Source: Tigriopus japonicus (lineage: Eukaryota > Arthropoda > Copepoda > Harpacticoida > Harpacticidae). Taken from it: DNA of 64,000 nucleotides. Shown piece by piece: positions 33,225-42,115 of this stretch. The first letter of the stretch is position 1. Each line of letters begins with the position of its first letter. Made by a program: the position numbers and the translations under genes. Below the pieces are notes generated by a model. The model was not told the origin of the DNA. It ran no database searches and saw only the letters and a list, made by a program, of their open reading frames with translations. The stretch spans positions 2,275,401 to 2,339,400 of the forward strand of contig CM021319.1 in NCBI GenBank assembly GCA_010645155.1, written 5' to 3'.

Positions 33225-33800
33225 AATTTCTAGTTGGGGTTGTGCCCTCCCTGTTCTTAATGAGACCTCTTTGTTTCACAGAGTCATTTCCTTGCCACCA
33301 AGATTTGATTTGGTTTTTCGTTATTATCATTGTGTTAAAAGCAAGTTCTTTTATTTTGAAGTATAGTGATTCTAATTGAAAACTTATTTCCACAGCCAGG
33401 CTCGGGGCTGAACGGTTGACTGGAGTAAGATTGAGAAACCCTAGTATGTTCAGTTTTTTGAATTGTTGAATTTGAGTTTGATTTAAATTTGGGCCACAAA
33501 TATGGCATCCATATGGCATGGCATATGGTATAAGCCCACCGGGGGTTTTGGGGTTAGGCCCCCAGTTGTTTCCTAGAGCTCTTTTCAGGGCATACAAAAG
33601 CTTTTTACATTTTGCCGTCTTCATTTGAACATCTTGTTCTATTTTAACTTGAGTCAAAAGTTAAGCCCAATATTTTACATCTTGAGAGGATGGTATTTTA
33701 GGGCGGCATAAGGAGACACTTGTTCGTAAATTTTCGTTTGACGATGGCCGTCGTTTTTTGGGCGTTGAAACTTAGGCCATTTTCTGAACCCTATCGCCAG
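33225..33800 (-). mobile_element. LINE C-terminal remnant (minus strand)
   Basis: On the minus strand the sequence reads KTAKCKKLLYALKRALGNNW, then YGCHICGPNLNQTQIQQFKK and LTPVNRSAP. This is the region after the RT catalytic core of I/jockey-like LINEs, where a W...YG.H.W-type block is conserved. Upstream parts read on through stops (PPLKYHPLKM). The catalytic YADD region is absent. Confidence 0.7.
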
Positions 33801-35175
33801 ATCATGCATATTTTGACCGCACTGTTGATAGGGAATTGTAATATTCGTTATTTGACTATTAAAAAAGCTTGATTTTTTGATAAAAATGATCACATTCACC
33901 TTATTAGTTCAAAATGTAAGAAATCAAAGGCGATTCCAATGGGTCAGAAGGTCTACCACCGAGAAAGTGGAAAAGTGATAAATAGATAAACAAATAACAT
34001 GAATAATATATATTATTTAAGATAATAGAAAAGATAATTGTTTCGAGTGTAATTTTAAAAAACTTCAGCTGTTGCTGGTCCTACTCGAAACACAATAAAA
34101 ACACACTATTGTTGAAGAAATATCCTTTAAAGGAAATACTTTTCGGTATCTTACTATATACTCGTACTGGCGAGTTTTGGTGAAATTGATTGACGTGTTT
34201 AGAAATTATGATTTTGTAATCAGTGGTGTCTCTGCAACTCAACTTACGCACGTAGTGTTCTGAAAAATCATCTTAGCTTTGAGTGCTCATTTCATAGCCT
34301 AATAGCGATTTCTTAGTTGAAAGAAACAAAGTGTTAGACAAACACCTCTACTTTTCATGTTATATTTTCCAGAACAGTCGCTTTTACATCTTGTTTTGTC
34401 ATAAATTTTTACTAAAGTCTTATGAACATTATTATGGACTACCTTATACATTCCAGTTTATGTTCATATTTGTTTAAATTTCATGACTACTTAAACCAAA
34501 GGAAAAGAAACAAAGCCTGGGATATAAAGGCCCGCATCTCCTGAACCATGACGCTTGCTTTGCACCCCTTAATTACTGGTGTTGTTATGAACACATACCG
34601 GTAGATGCTTAAATTAAAAATGACCTCCTAGTGCTAGGGGAAATCATGCGTTGTTAAGTTGATGGATGGCGTTCTGATTGAGGCAATAACTGCATGGCTA
34701 TTTTTTGGCGAGTGAATGATTCCGATTACCAGGATGACGGCTGCTCAATGGAAAGAAGTGCCATTCTATTTTGAACTAAACAAATTTCAAGGCTCGGCAC
34801 GCTTGTCAAGAAGGCTTTAATCCCCACCCTCCATTGGAAAAAGGGACTGACCGCCACTCAAAATTGCAATATAATATAATAAACATAAGTAAGGAAGCCA
34901 GAGTGGCCGCGCGTACTAATGCGTTCTTATAAGAGCCAAGTGAAAGTGCTTCCCCAGACGGCGTAGGTTCGCATCCTGTTGGGTGTCGAATTGAAGATGT
35001 CGGGAGAAATCCTACAATTTACAGGGAATCGCATTCCTTGTAGCGGTGGTAAAAAATCCGCAAAGAAAAAAAAACAGGAAAGACGACCAAGGAATAGAGT
35101 ACTTTGATTATTAGACTGTTATTTATCAGTTTTGAGAGGAACACAGTTAGATTGTTTCACAAGAAATGACAACAT
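33801..35175. other. intergenic, contains a tRNA-like sequence
   Basis: No protein gene is seen. A tRNA-derived sequence lies at about 34897-34988. Confidence 0.4.
34897..34988 (+). repeat. tRNA-like sequence (pseudo-tRNA or SINE head)
   Basis: AGCCAGAGTGGCCGCGCG resembles the start of a class II (Leu/Ser) tRNA with an A box. GGTTCGCATCC at 34966-34976 matches a pol III B box. The spacing and the extra arm fit a Leu/Ser tRNA. The two acceptor-stem ends do not pair, so it is not a functional tRNA. It may be a pseudogene or the head of a SINE. Confidence 0.4.
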
Positions 35176-36252
35176 TTAGGCTATTGGAGTTTTAAGTGTA
35201 AAGTGTGCGGAACCAAAATGTCCCAGTAGCTTTTCAAAACATCCATAGCAGTATGGTCTGTGGTTATCATCACTCTTGAAGGATCTTTCTTTGAATTCAT
35301 TGCGACAATACGTGCAAACGAAGCATTCGGGATGAAATTTGTGCGTCATAGCCGTTATGATTCGACCTTTGATCCATTCATGGCAAACGTAACACCGATA
35401 TTTGGGACGAACGTTGTCATCCATTAACCCCATTTTCTCCAGAAAGGCTCTTCGGAACATTTCTGACATGTCTTCCTTTTCAAATGGTTCGTACAAACAG
35501 TCACCCTGAAAATCTGTTGCACCTTGACCCGCCAAACCGAATTCTACCGTGCGAATGGGCAGTGAATCGTAATCCCCGAAAGCGTGAACCAAGTCATCAA
35601 TCTCTTTGCTGGTTTGGTGTGTCTCAACCGCCACGGTACAATTGTACCAAATGGGCTCTGACTTGGGTGGAGGCGGGGGCGGACTGGCTTTCTTTGGTTT
35701 AGGGAATGGCTTCGCGGGTTCCGTGTTCTCCCAAAGACCAAAGCCGAGGTAGTTGTACTTCGACTTGAGTTCACCATGATCCGTTTTGATTATCATTGAC
35801 TTGTTGCCTCGAGGGGTCTCACCAGCATCCACATTTTCAAGTTCATCCTCAGATACATCCTGGAGGAGGCTTTCAGCTTTGTTGGAGAGCAGGGTACTAT
35901 AGGCTGACCCACCGTAATCGTTTTCATCATCATCATCGTCGTCGGTGATATCAGCAGGCGCTCCCATGGCTTCGTATTGCCTTGGACCTGCCTTCACCAA
36001 GTCATGTCTTTTCTTGACAAGGATATGTTGCAATCTTGGTGGTTTGACTGGTCGTAATAGACTTAGCTGATGTTTTCCGTTAGGATAGAGATGGTTGTTG
36101 CCCTTGGGATGGTAGTCTTCTGGAGGGGGAGGAGGCCTTGGCAATCGCAACTCCTGTTCCGGAGAGTAATTACGTGGTGGAGGAGGCCTCGTTGGGTATT
36201 CTAGGGAATCCATGGCGTCATAATCGTCACTGAATTCACTCATGACAACCAT
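35176..36252 (-). CDS. divergent paxillin-like protein with one LIM domain
   Basis: A single open exon of 358 codons from the ATG at 36252. A TTGACCCCTAG acceptor lies about 45 bases upstream, so a non-coding or short coding first exon is possible. The N-terminal half is Pro-rich (RPPPPRNY, LPRPPPPPEDY) followed by an acidic run (DDDDDDEND). KYNYLGFGLWEN at about 165-176 mirrors YVGYGIWED of the paxillin at 23502-25068. TSKEIDDLVHAFGDY at about 214-228 is an LD4-like motif. One LIM domain (C287 on; CYVC, GRIITAMTHKFHPECFVCTYC, PYCYGC) corresponds to paxillin LIM4 and keeps its zinc ligands. It is a diverged third member of the local paxillin family on the opposite strand, with LIM1-3 absent. 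Its function is unknown; SH3 binding by the Pro-rich part is inference. Confidence 0.8.
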   Translation of the reverse strand: MVVMSEFSDDYDAMDSLEYPTRPPPPRNYSPEQELRLPRPPPPPEDYHPKGNNHLYPNGKHQLSLLRPVKPPRLQHILVKKRHDLVKAGPRQYEAMGAPADITDDDDDDENDYGGSAYSTLLSNKAESLLQDVSEDELENVDAGETPRGNKSMIIKTDHGELKSKYNYLGFGLWENTEPAKPFPKPKKASPPPPPPKSEPIWYNCTVAVETHQTSKEIDDLVHAFGDYDSLPIRTVEFGLAGQGATDFQGDCLYEPFEKEDMSEMFRRAFLEKMGLMDDNVRPKYRCYVCHEWIKGRIITAMTHKFHPECFVCTYCRNEFKERSFKSDDNHRPYCYGCFEKLLGHFGSAHFTLKTPIA

Positions 36253-36717
36253 ACCATGGATATTTGTCTTCTCACTAGAACTAGGGGTCAACAATAGAAA
36301 TGTCCGAACTGACCAAAACGCAAACGATGAGAGAGCGAGCTTCAAGGTCAATGATGAAGCGAAATAAGATAGCACAGTTGCCCAAGCAATCAGGAACACG
36401 AACTATTTCTGATTCTTTCTCACAGAAAATTGGACCTCTTCCAAGAATTGAAAGACGTGAGTATTTGGAACAACTCTGTGTAGACTACGAATTGACTGAG
36501 TCAGCGACTGCAGGATTTTTCATGAATTCAAGTTAGTCTAAATAGTCTGGTCTATTGGGCCTGACATTGGAGCCTTGGATGCTATTGAATATTTGAAAAA
36601 AAACTTTCAATGCAAGTCATTCGTGGGAAAACGCTGTATTTGAATCAAAATCGATCAATGACGCATTCTTATGAAGCAGGTAATTTGCATAATTGTTCAA
36701 TGGTGGGCCGCAATTTT

Positions 36718-38227
36718 TCAGAGATTCCGAATTGTTCCATCGAGTTCTTTGCAGAATGGTATTGGAGGTAGACCTGGGCCCCAAGTAGGATTTTGTCCAT
36801 TGGTCGGAGGAAAGCCAGGCCCCCAAGTGGGATTTTGTCCATTGGTTGAAGGTGGCTTTACAGGCTGAGTTGGCTGAACAGGTTGAACAATTTCCTCATT
36901 GAAGCCGGGACTGGGCTGATTTGTGCCCAATGAGCACAATCCCGAACCTTGGTTACATGTGGTCCCGCTCGGACAGTTGGAACATGCTTTTCCCTCTTTG
37001 TAGACCGAAGACCCAATCATATTACCCATGGGTCCATAGTTGCATACATAATATTGGTAACCTTGATTTGCATTGACGTAGTTGATGTAACCGCATCCAA
37101 GCTCGTGAGTTTCAGCCCAAGCCAATTGAGTGAAATGGCCAATAGGACTTGCACTGTACGAGGGAAATTTATTAATGGCTTGTGGAGAGACGTCTTTCAC
37201 CTAAAAGAAAACAAGCCTCTTATACGCTTTATGGCATTTATGGGTTTATGGGTTGGCTTTGCAAAACACTCACTAAAATCAGGCAACAAGTCTCGGAAAT
37301 GGCAACCCTTTTATCGGGAGGCAAACTATTTACGCCACAACAGAAAGATCAATGCTAATTTACTTACAGGGTGCACGATTTACATCAAAGAAAAGGTCTT
37401 AAATAAAATATTGCTTTGATCAAACACATAAAAAAATTCTGAGGCATTCTGATATTGTTAATGTTGTGAACGAAATCATCAAAAGCACTATCTGAGTGCA
37501 CATTACAGTTGAGCTGGAAGTGAAAACTTGATTTACCTCATTGAACCATTCGGTTACAGCCTTAGACCACTCGGGTTTCGCATCTTGAGAAAAGCTCCAC
37601 GATAGATAAAGGTTTTGTCCAACACTGTACTTGCAAATGTCGTTGCTATCATGATTGAAAACGCATTGATTGGCCCAAAGTTGTGCTCCTTGAGCAAGTT
37701 CCTCGTTCCATGTCATTTCCCGCATGTTACTGGCACTTGGAATCCGTGGTACTTTCCCAAAGGCGATATTGCTGCGTGAAGAAAGCTCTAATTATTGCTT
37801 TTCCGACATATACCCTCACGCGATAGATTTGGGCTATTTATAATAGTATATCAACACCTCCTGAGTTGGTTATGCTGATTCAAGATGTCATTCTTGATCT
37901 TGGTACTGATTCCTTTTTCTTTGGCTTGTCCACAATTAGCTGAAGTCACGGAAGAAGAGGACAAGAATTGGCAATACGTGTTACTCGAACTTAGGGCGCA
38001 ATAGTCACACTGACGGAGAGAGCTGGTTACTTTTGGCAAGCCTGCAAAGAAAACCGTAATCAATTGAGTTTGAACAGCCTTCCTAGTAATTGAAACAAAA
38101 GATCTTTATCACCTTTACAATCAACGTTGTATCTACAATGGGTCGCAAAATCATTTGTGCCACTAACGAGACTCACACTCAAAATGAAGTGAGTGCCAAC
38201 CAAAACGCAAAAGTTTGAGACCTTCAT
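36718..38227 (-). CDS. secreted CAP/SCP-domain protein (antigen 5-like)
   Basis: Four exons, 38227-38113, 38041-37858, 37771-37537 and 37200-36718, join in phase to 338 residues. The first about 23 residues (MKVSNFCVLVGTHFILSVSLVSG) are a signal peptide. A Cys-rich segment follows, then the CAP core. This has ILNQHNQLRR at the start, LAQGAQLWANQCVFNHD with H140, and the signatures GHFTQLAWAETHELGCGYI (H200) and YYVCNYGPMGNMIG. The putative metal-site histidines H140 and H200 are kept. After the hinge cysteines comes a Pro-rich tail with two NGQNPTWGPG repeats. CAP proteins are extracellular and often bind sterols or act in venom, saliva or reproduction; which applies here cannot be told. Confidence 0.9.
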
Positions 38228-39292
38228 TCTTGACTGCCAAATATACACTGATAATGTTTCCCAATCATCTCCACTACTTTCCCTTGTTTACGAGATGCAT
38301 TTACACCGTTTTCTCATGGATTGCCCAGAGGAACGGACAAAATCAAAAGCTGAACTTGGGGTAATTGGTATTCATTGCCTCAAACCACCCTTTCCCAATC
38401 GAAAGGAAAAACAAATCGGAATAACAACTAGGTGCGCCTTCTAAATATAGAAAGCGAAAGGGTGAAAAGTACCGTAATCCTTTGGATTTGTGTCAAAAAT
38501 AGACGCCTTGCTGTTGTGGGCGTAGAAGATGATTAACAATTTATTTCAATATACTTTAAACAAGCAATCAGAGCAAAGATTTTTCAAATGTTCGACAAGC
38601 GAATTTCTTGGTGAACGAAAAACATCAATATAACAACCACAAACTGAAGAACGAAAACATTGCAGAGGCCAATATACACAAATAGAAAATCATTGTTGCT
38701 GCAAACGCAACAGTCTGCCAACGATTTGGGATACGAAAGGGAAACATGGATTTTGGGTTGCATTAGTAAGCCTTGCTCGCACTGAGTTCGAAAGGTTTCT
38801 GCAATGCGTTCTTTGGCGGTCGTTTGCAAGCGGCCACTGAAACTTCGAACAGAATGAAGGGGCTTGGGAATGGGCACCGACGAGGTCATGGCTCGATTCA
38901 TGGCCTCACTGTGATAGTTTTGAATGGCAAGAAGTGCTGAAAATCCAAGACCAAGACAGAGACAAACATCTAAAGGTGACGATTGGCTCGAGTCGTGCTT
39001 GTCTTTGAGCTGATATGCCCCCACCGTGTATTTGGTATTGCTTTTGTTCTCCTCGGTCGGAGTAATTTGGAAGGTGGTGGTGGTGGTTGTTGTTGTTAGT
39101 GGTGCTGTTGTTGTTGTTTTGATGTTGGTACAATCCCATAGAGAAGCATTTTTCTTTGGGAATAATTGATGAGGCGGATGCCGCGAAATCGGACCTTCTC
39201 GATGAGACCTAGTAGAGAAGAAACGAGACTCTGGTTCGCTTGTTAGCCGTAGTGGCTGGAGCCGTTTGTCGATTTCGCGACATCCCGAACTG
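38228..39292. other. region between the CAP gene and alpha-catulin stop, probably the catulin 3' UTR
   Basis: A minus-strand frame of 254 codons (39348-38584) overlaps the last bases of the catulin CDS in another frame. It includes a Thr run from a (GTT/GGT)n microsatellite at 39078-39120 and ends in a hydrophobic segment. No homology is recognised, so it is treated as 3' UTR. Confidence 0.4.
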
Positions 39293-42115
39293 TCAGGAGG
39301 AGTCATTTCCACTTGATGAGCCACTGGTTGCGCCTCCAGAGCTGCCAAAAGGTTGAGCTGAATCGTCGTTGGAGCTTCCCCGCCCCTCCATTGATATGTT
39401 ACTGAAATCCAAATGATATTTGTTGGCGTTGATATAACAGATATGGACTACTCGCACTACAAGTTGCATGATTTGTCTTGTTTCTTTTATGATGCTGTCA
39501 ACCTTTGTGAAAGTGGCGGCTTTCCCTACAATCGGACTCTGAATGAGCATCTGTAGAGTGTGGCAGTGCTTGGGAACGTGATCGGCGATGGCCATGAGGG
39601 ACCTCTTGTCTTCACCAGCCGGAACATCGTACGAAAATAAACGAATGACTTTGTACAGCAAGTTGGCCTCCTCGGCAAATTTCTCGGCCAAAGTGAAAAG
39701 GTCTTGCGTGGTTTTTACCCGTCCAAAGCCAATTGTGAAGTCGTACATCTCGTCCGATTGGGACGCCATCTTTTTGGCACGTTTCACGATCTCGTTATTT
39801 TCTACGTCTTTATACGTGTTCAAGAGATCCTGAGGGTGATTAATGTGATTATCATAAGGACCTAAAGGAGGCTGCTCATGGCCCGTCGCATCAAAGTTGT
39901 TGAAAGAACTTAAGCACTGTCGCCGCTCAGCCTCTCCTTTGACGAGTCCAGTCCCAAGACCAACGCCACCACTCACACCACCAAAGAACTGAGATGAAGA
40001 CGACGCTTGGCGTTGTCCAAGGTTGGGGTTAAGGCTGGAGGTGGAGTGTCGACGTGGTTCCAGGCTGTGATCACCCAGACTCCGCTCTCGAGAGGGAGCA
40101 GCGTAAGGTACTTGTAGATTGCTCGCCTGAGGTCCTGGTCCAGACTTGCCAAAACTACTGAGATCCGGTACGGATTGATGGGGATTATTACCTAGGTTGG
40201 AGGAACACTCGGGAAACTGGAGGCTATTCCCAGGCGGGTGAAAATTTATATAGGGTGATGGGTTCGTTACAGTTGTGGGAGTGGGTGGTTGCTCAACTAT
40301 CATGGGAGCACCTCCATGGTCCATACTTGGAAGTTTCAAATGATTGCCAAAGAAAATACCGTCGCCTTGAACTTGCTTGCAGCCAAGCATGAGCTCGTTG
40401 GCCAAATTCTTCCAGAGCGTGCAAAAGCACTCCAGATTGTGATGAGCTGCTTTGGAGTGCGGGTGATGAATCAAGGTTTGAGCCGCAATGATGATTTGCG
40501 GGCCAAATATTTTCAGATTGATCTCGGCATGCTTGGCTTGAATGTTGAGTACATCTGAGACGAATGCATTTCGTATCACTTTTGAGATCTCCTCAATACT
40601 AACAAGGGTTGTTGAAAATTGGACAGAGTAGTACTCAAGTTGCTCAAAATCGCCCTGAATGGCACTCTCCACCAGAGAAGAGGTTATGGCACCAGCCAAA
40701 TCACAAACTTGTCCCAACAGGAAAGAGTGTTCCAGGGCAATCTCTTGTAGTTCTAAGCGTAAATTGTCAGTAGTCGCTCGAAGGGCTCGCATCGAATCTT
40801 CTACATCGCGTGAGGGGGGTTGAGGTGAGTTGGATATGTCCAAAAGTCCTGAAAAAGCATCTTCTGATATGTCGCCTAGTAGACGGGAGAGCTCTTCTTT
40901 CGCTTTCTCGCAAAGCATGAGGATGGTTTGACGTCGCTCATGTTTGGTATGAGCCGAATCGGTGAAATCCTGGATGCTCTCTATGATTCCGTCCAACGTG
41001 TTGAATAGATGGTCCTTGTAGCTTTCGCTCACCAAGCTCATTTGCATGATCGTCACAGCATCGACAAAACATTCGATAGATTGCATGACTGTGGGCACCG
41101 CTCCAGGCGAGACCACGGAATCGTCCTCATCGAAAATGGGACCAATCGAGTTGCCCTCGTCATCACGAAGTTGAAGGCCACAATGCATGACTCCATCCTT
41201 GATGATGTAGTGAATCAAGTCGAGAGCCCTTCTCATCTGACAAAACACCGTGTCTCGATTTTCTCGGGCACTGCCACTCTCGGGGTGTGATTGTACCGTG
41301 CTAGAGGATGACAGAAGCAAGACGGAAGATCGCTCAAGAATGTTTTGAGCAAACTCGATTTGAACCTGTCGACAATAATGGCCATCTCGACGCTCTTGCA
41401 TCTCGGTCGCAAAGCTTAAAGATTGTGAAGACACGGAGAGGCGATTTCTTCTCATGCTCACAATGAGGATACAAAATCGGATCATCTCCACGCCAAAGTC
41501 GCTAAACGCCTTGACAAACTCCGTGAAGTGGTGTAATTGACCAAGGGGAGTCAAAGCATTCTCCCCGTGCGGCAAGGTCATATCTTTTGACACAAGCACT
41601 TCCTTGACCATGATGCTGTCTGCCAGAAGAAGGATCCGCGTCACGGTGGCCAAAAGGCAACTGGCATTATGGATGAGCTTGTTCAGCTCACCTTGGAAGT
41701 CATGTCGATCGTATGAATGCCTTCGTATGGAGGCAATCGATGTCTCCAGGGCGGTGAACACTTGTCGGTGGAATCGGTCACAATTTTTCTCCAAGGACTC
41801 ACAAAAGGATCTTGATTTGGCACAAGCATCTTGCATTTCACCATGAATCTCACGATTTTGATCACAAATGGTTTCCCCCACCGTGGCAAACATTTCCACG
41901 GCCAAGGCAATTGATTTGGAGCACCTGATCAAGGATTGACTTGGGCTGTTGAGCATCGGTGGACTCAAATTAGGCATTCTGATGTCTTCCGTTGCAATTG
42001 CACCAATGTTGGCGTTCAAGGGGGGTCCAAATTTCTTGTGCGCCGAGTTCTTGCGCTCCATGGTTCCACTACGACGAATATCCATGGATGACACATTTGG
42101 AACATAATCTTCCAT
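39293..42115 (-). CDS. CTNNAL1: alpha-catulin (vinculin/alpha-catenin superfamily), intronless
   Basis: One uninterrupted exon of 940 codons starting at the ATG at 42115. Helical-bundle segments typical of the alpha-catenin/vinculin superfamily run from about residue 55 to 620, for example SLIRCSKSIALAVEMFATVGE, LNKLIHNASCLLATVTRILLLAD, VKEVLVSKDMTL and LEHSFLLGQVCDLAGAI. A low-complexity linker (about 630-790; Pro, Ser, Gln) follows. The last bundle is at about 800-910 (SQSDEMYDFTIGFGRVKTTQDLF...EEANLLYKVIRLFSYDV...QLVVRVVHICYINANKY). Alpha-catulin is a cytoskeletal linker implicated in Rho signalling and dystrophin-complex and channel localisation. It is longer than human CTNNAL1 (about 734), mainly through the linker. 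Vertebrate genes have many introns, whereas none is seen here. Confidence 0.9.
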   Translation of the reverse strand: MEDYVPNVSSMDIRRSGTMERKNSAHKKFGPPLNANIGAIATEDIRMPNLSPPMLNSPSQSLIRCSKSIALAVEMFATVGETICDQNREIHGEMQDACAKSRSFCESLEKNCDRFHRQVFTALETSIASIRRHSYDRHDFQGELNKLIHNASCLLATVTRILLLADSIMVKEVLVSKDMTLPHGENALTPLGQLHHFTEFVKAFSDFGVEMIRFCILIVSMRRNRLSVSSQSLSFATEMQERRDGHYCRQVQIEFAQNILERSSVLLLSSSSTVQSHPESGSARENRDTVFCQMRRALDLIHYIIKDGVMHCGLQLRDDEGNSIGPIFDEDDSVVSPGAVPTVMQSIECFVDAVTIMQMSLVSESYKDHLFNTLDGIIESIQDFTDSAHTKHERRQTILMLCEKAKEELSRLLGDISEDAFSGLLDISNSPQPPSRDVEDSMRALRATTDNLRLELQEIALEHSFLLGQVCDLAGAITSSLVESAIQGDFEQLEYYSVQFSTTLVSIEEISKVIRNAFVSDVLNIQAKHAEINLKIFGPQIIIAAQTLIHHPHSKAAHHNLECFCTLWKNLANELMLGCKQVQGDGIFFGNHLKLPSMDHGGAPMIVEQPPTPTTVTNPSPYINFHPPGNSLQFPECSSNLGNNPHQSVPDLSSFGKSGPGPQASNLQVPYAAPSRERSLGDHSLEPRRHSTSSLNPNLGQRQASSSSQFFGGVSGGVGLGTGLVKGEAERRQCLSSFNNFDATGHEQPPLGPYDNHINHPQDLLNTYKDVENNEIVKRAKKMASQSDEMYDFTIGFGRVKTTQDLFTLAEKFAEEANLLYKVIRLFSYDVPAGEDKRSLMAIADHVPKHCHTLQMLIQSPIVGKAATFTKVDSIIKETRQIMQLVVRVVHICYINANKYHLDFSNISMEGRGSSNDDSAQPFGSSGGATSGSSSGNDSS

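Noticed and set aside
34897..34988. Functional tRNA-Leu or tRNA-Ser
   Set aside because: The acceptor ends do not pair and the stems are poor, so only a tRNA-like repeat is claimed.
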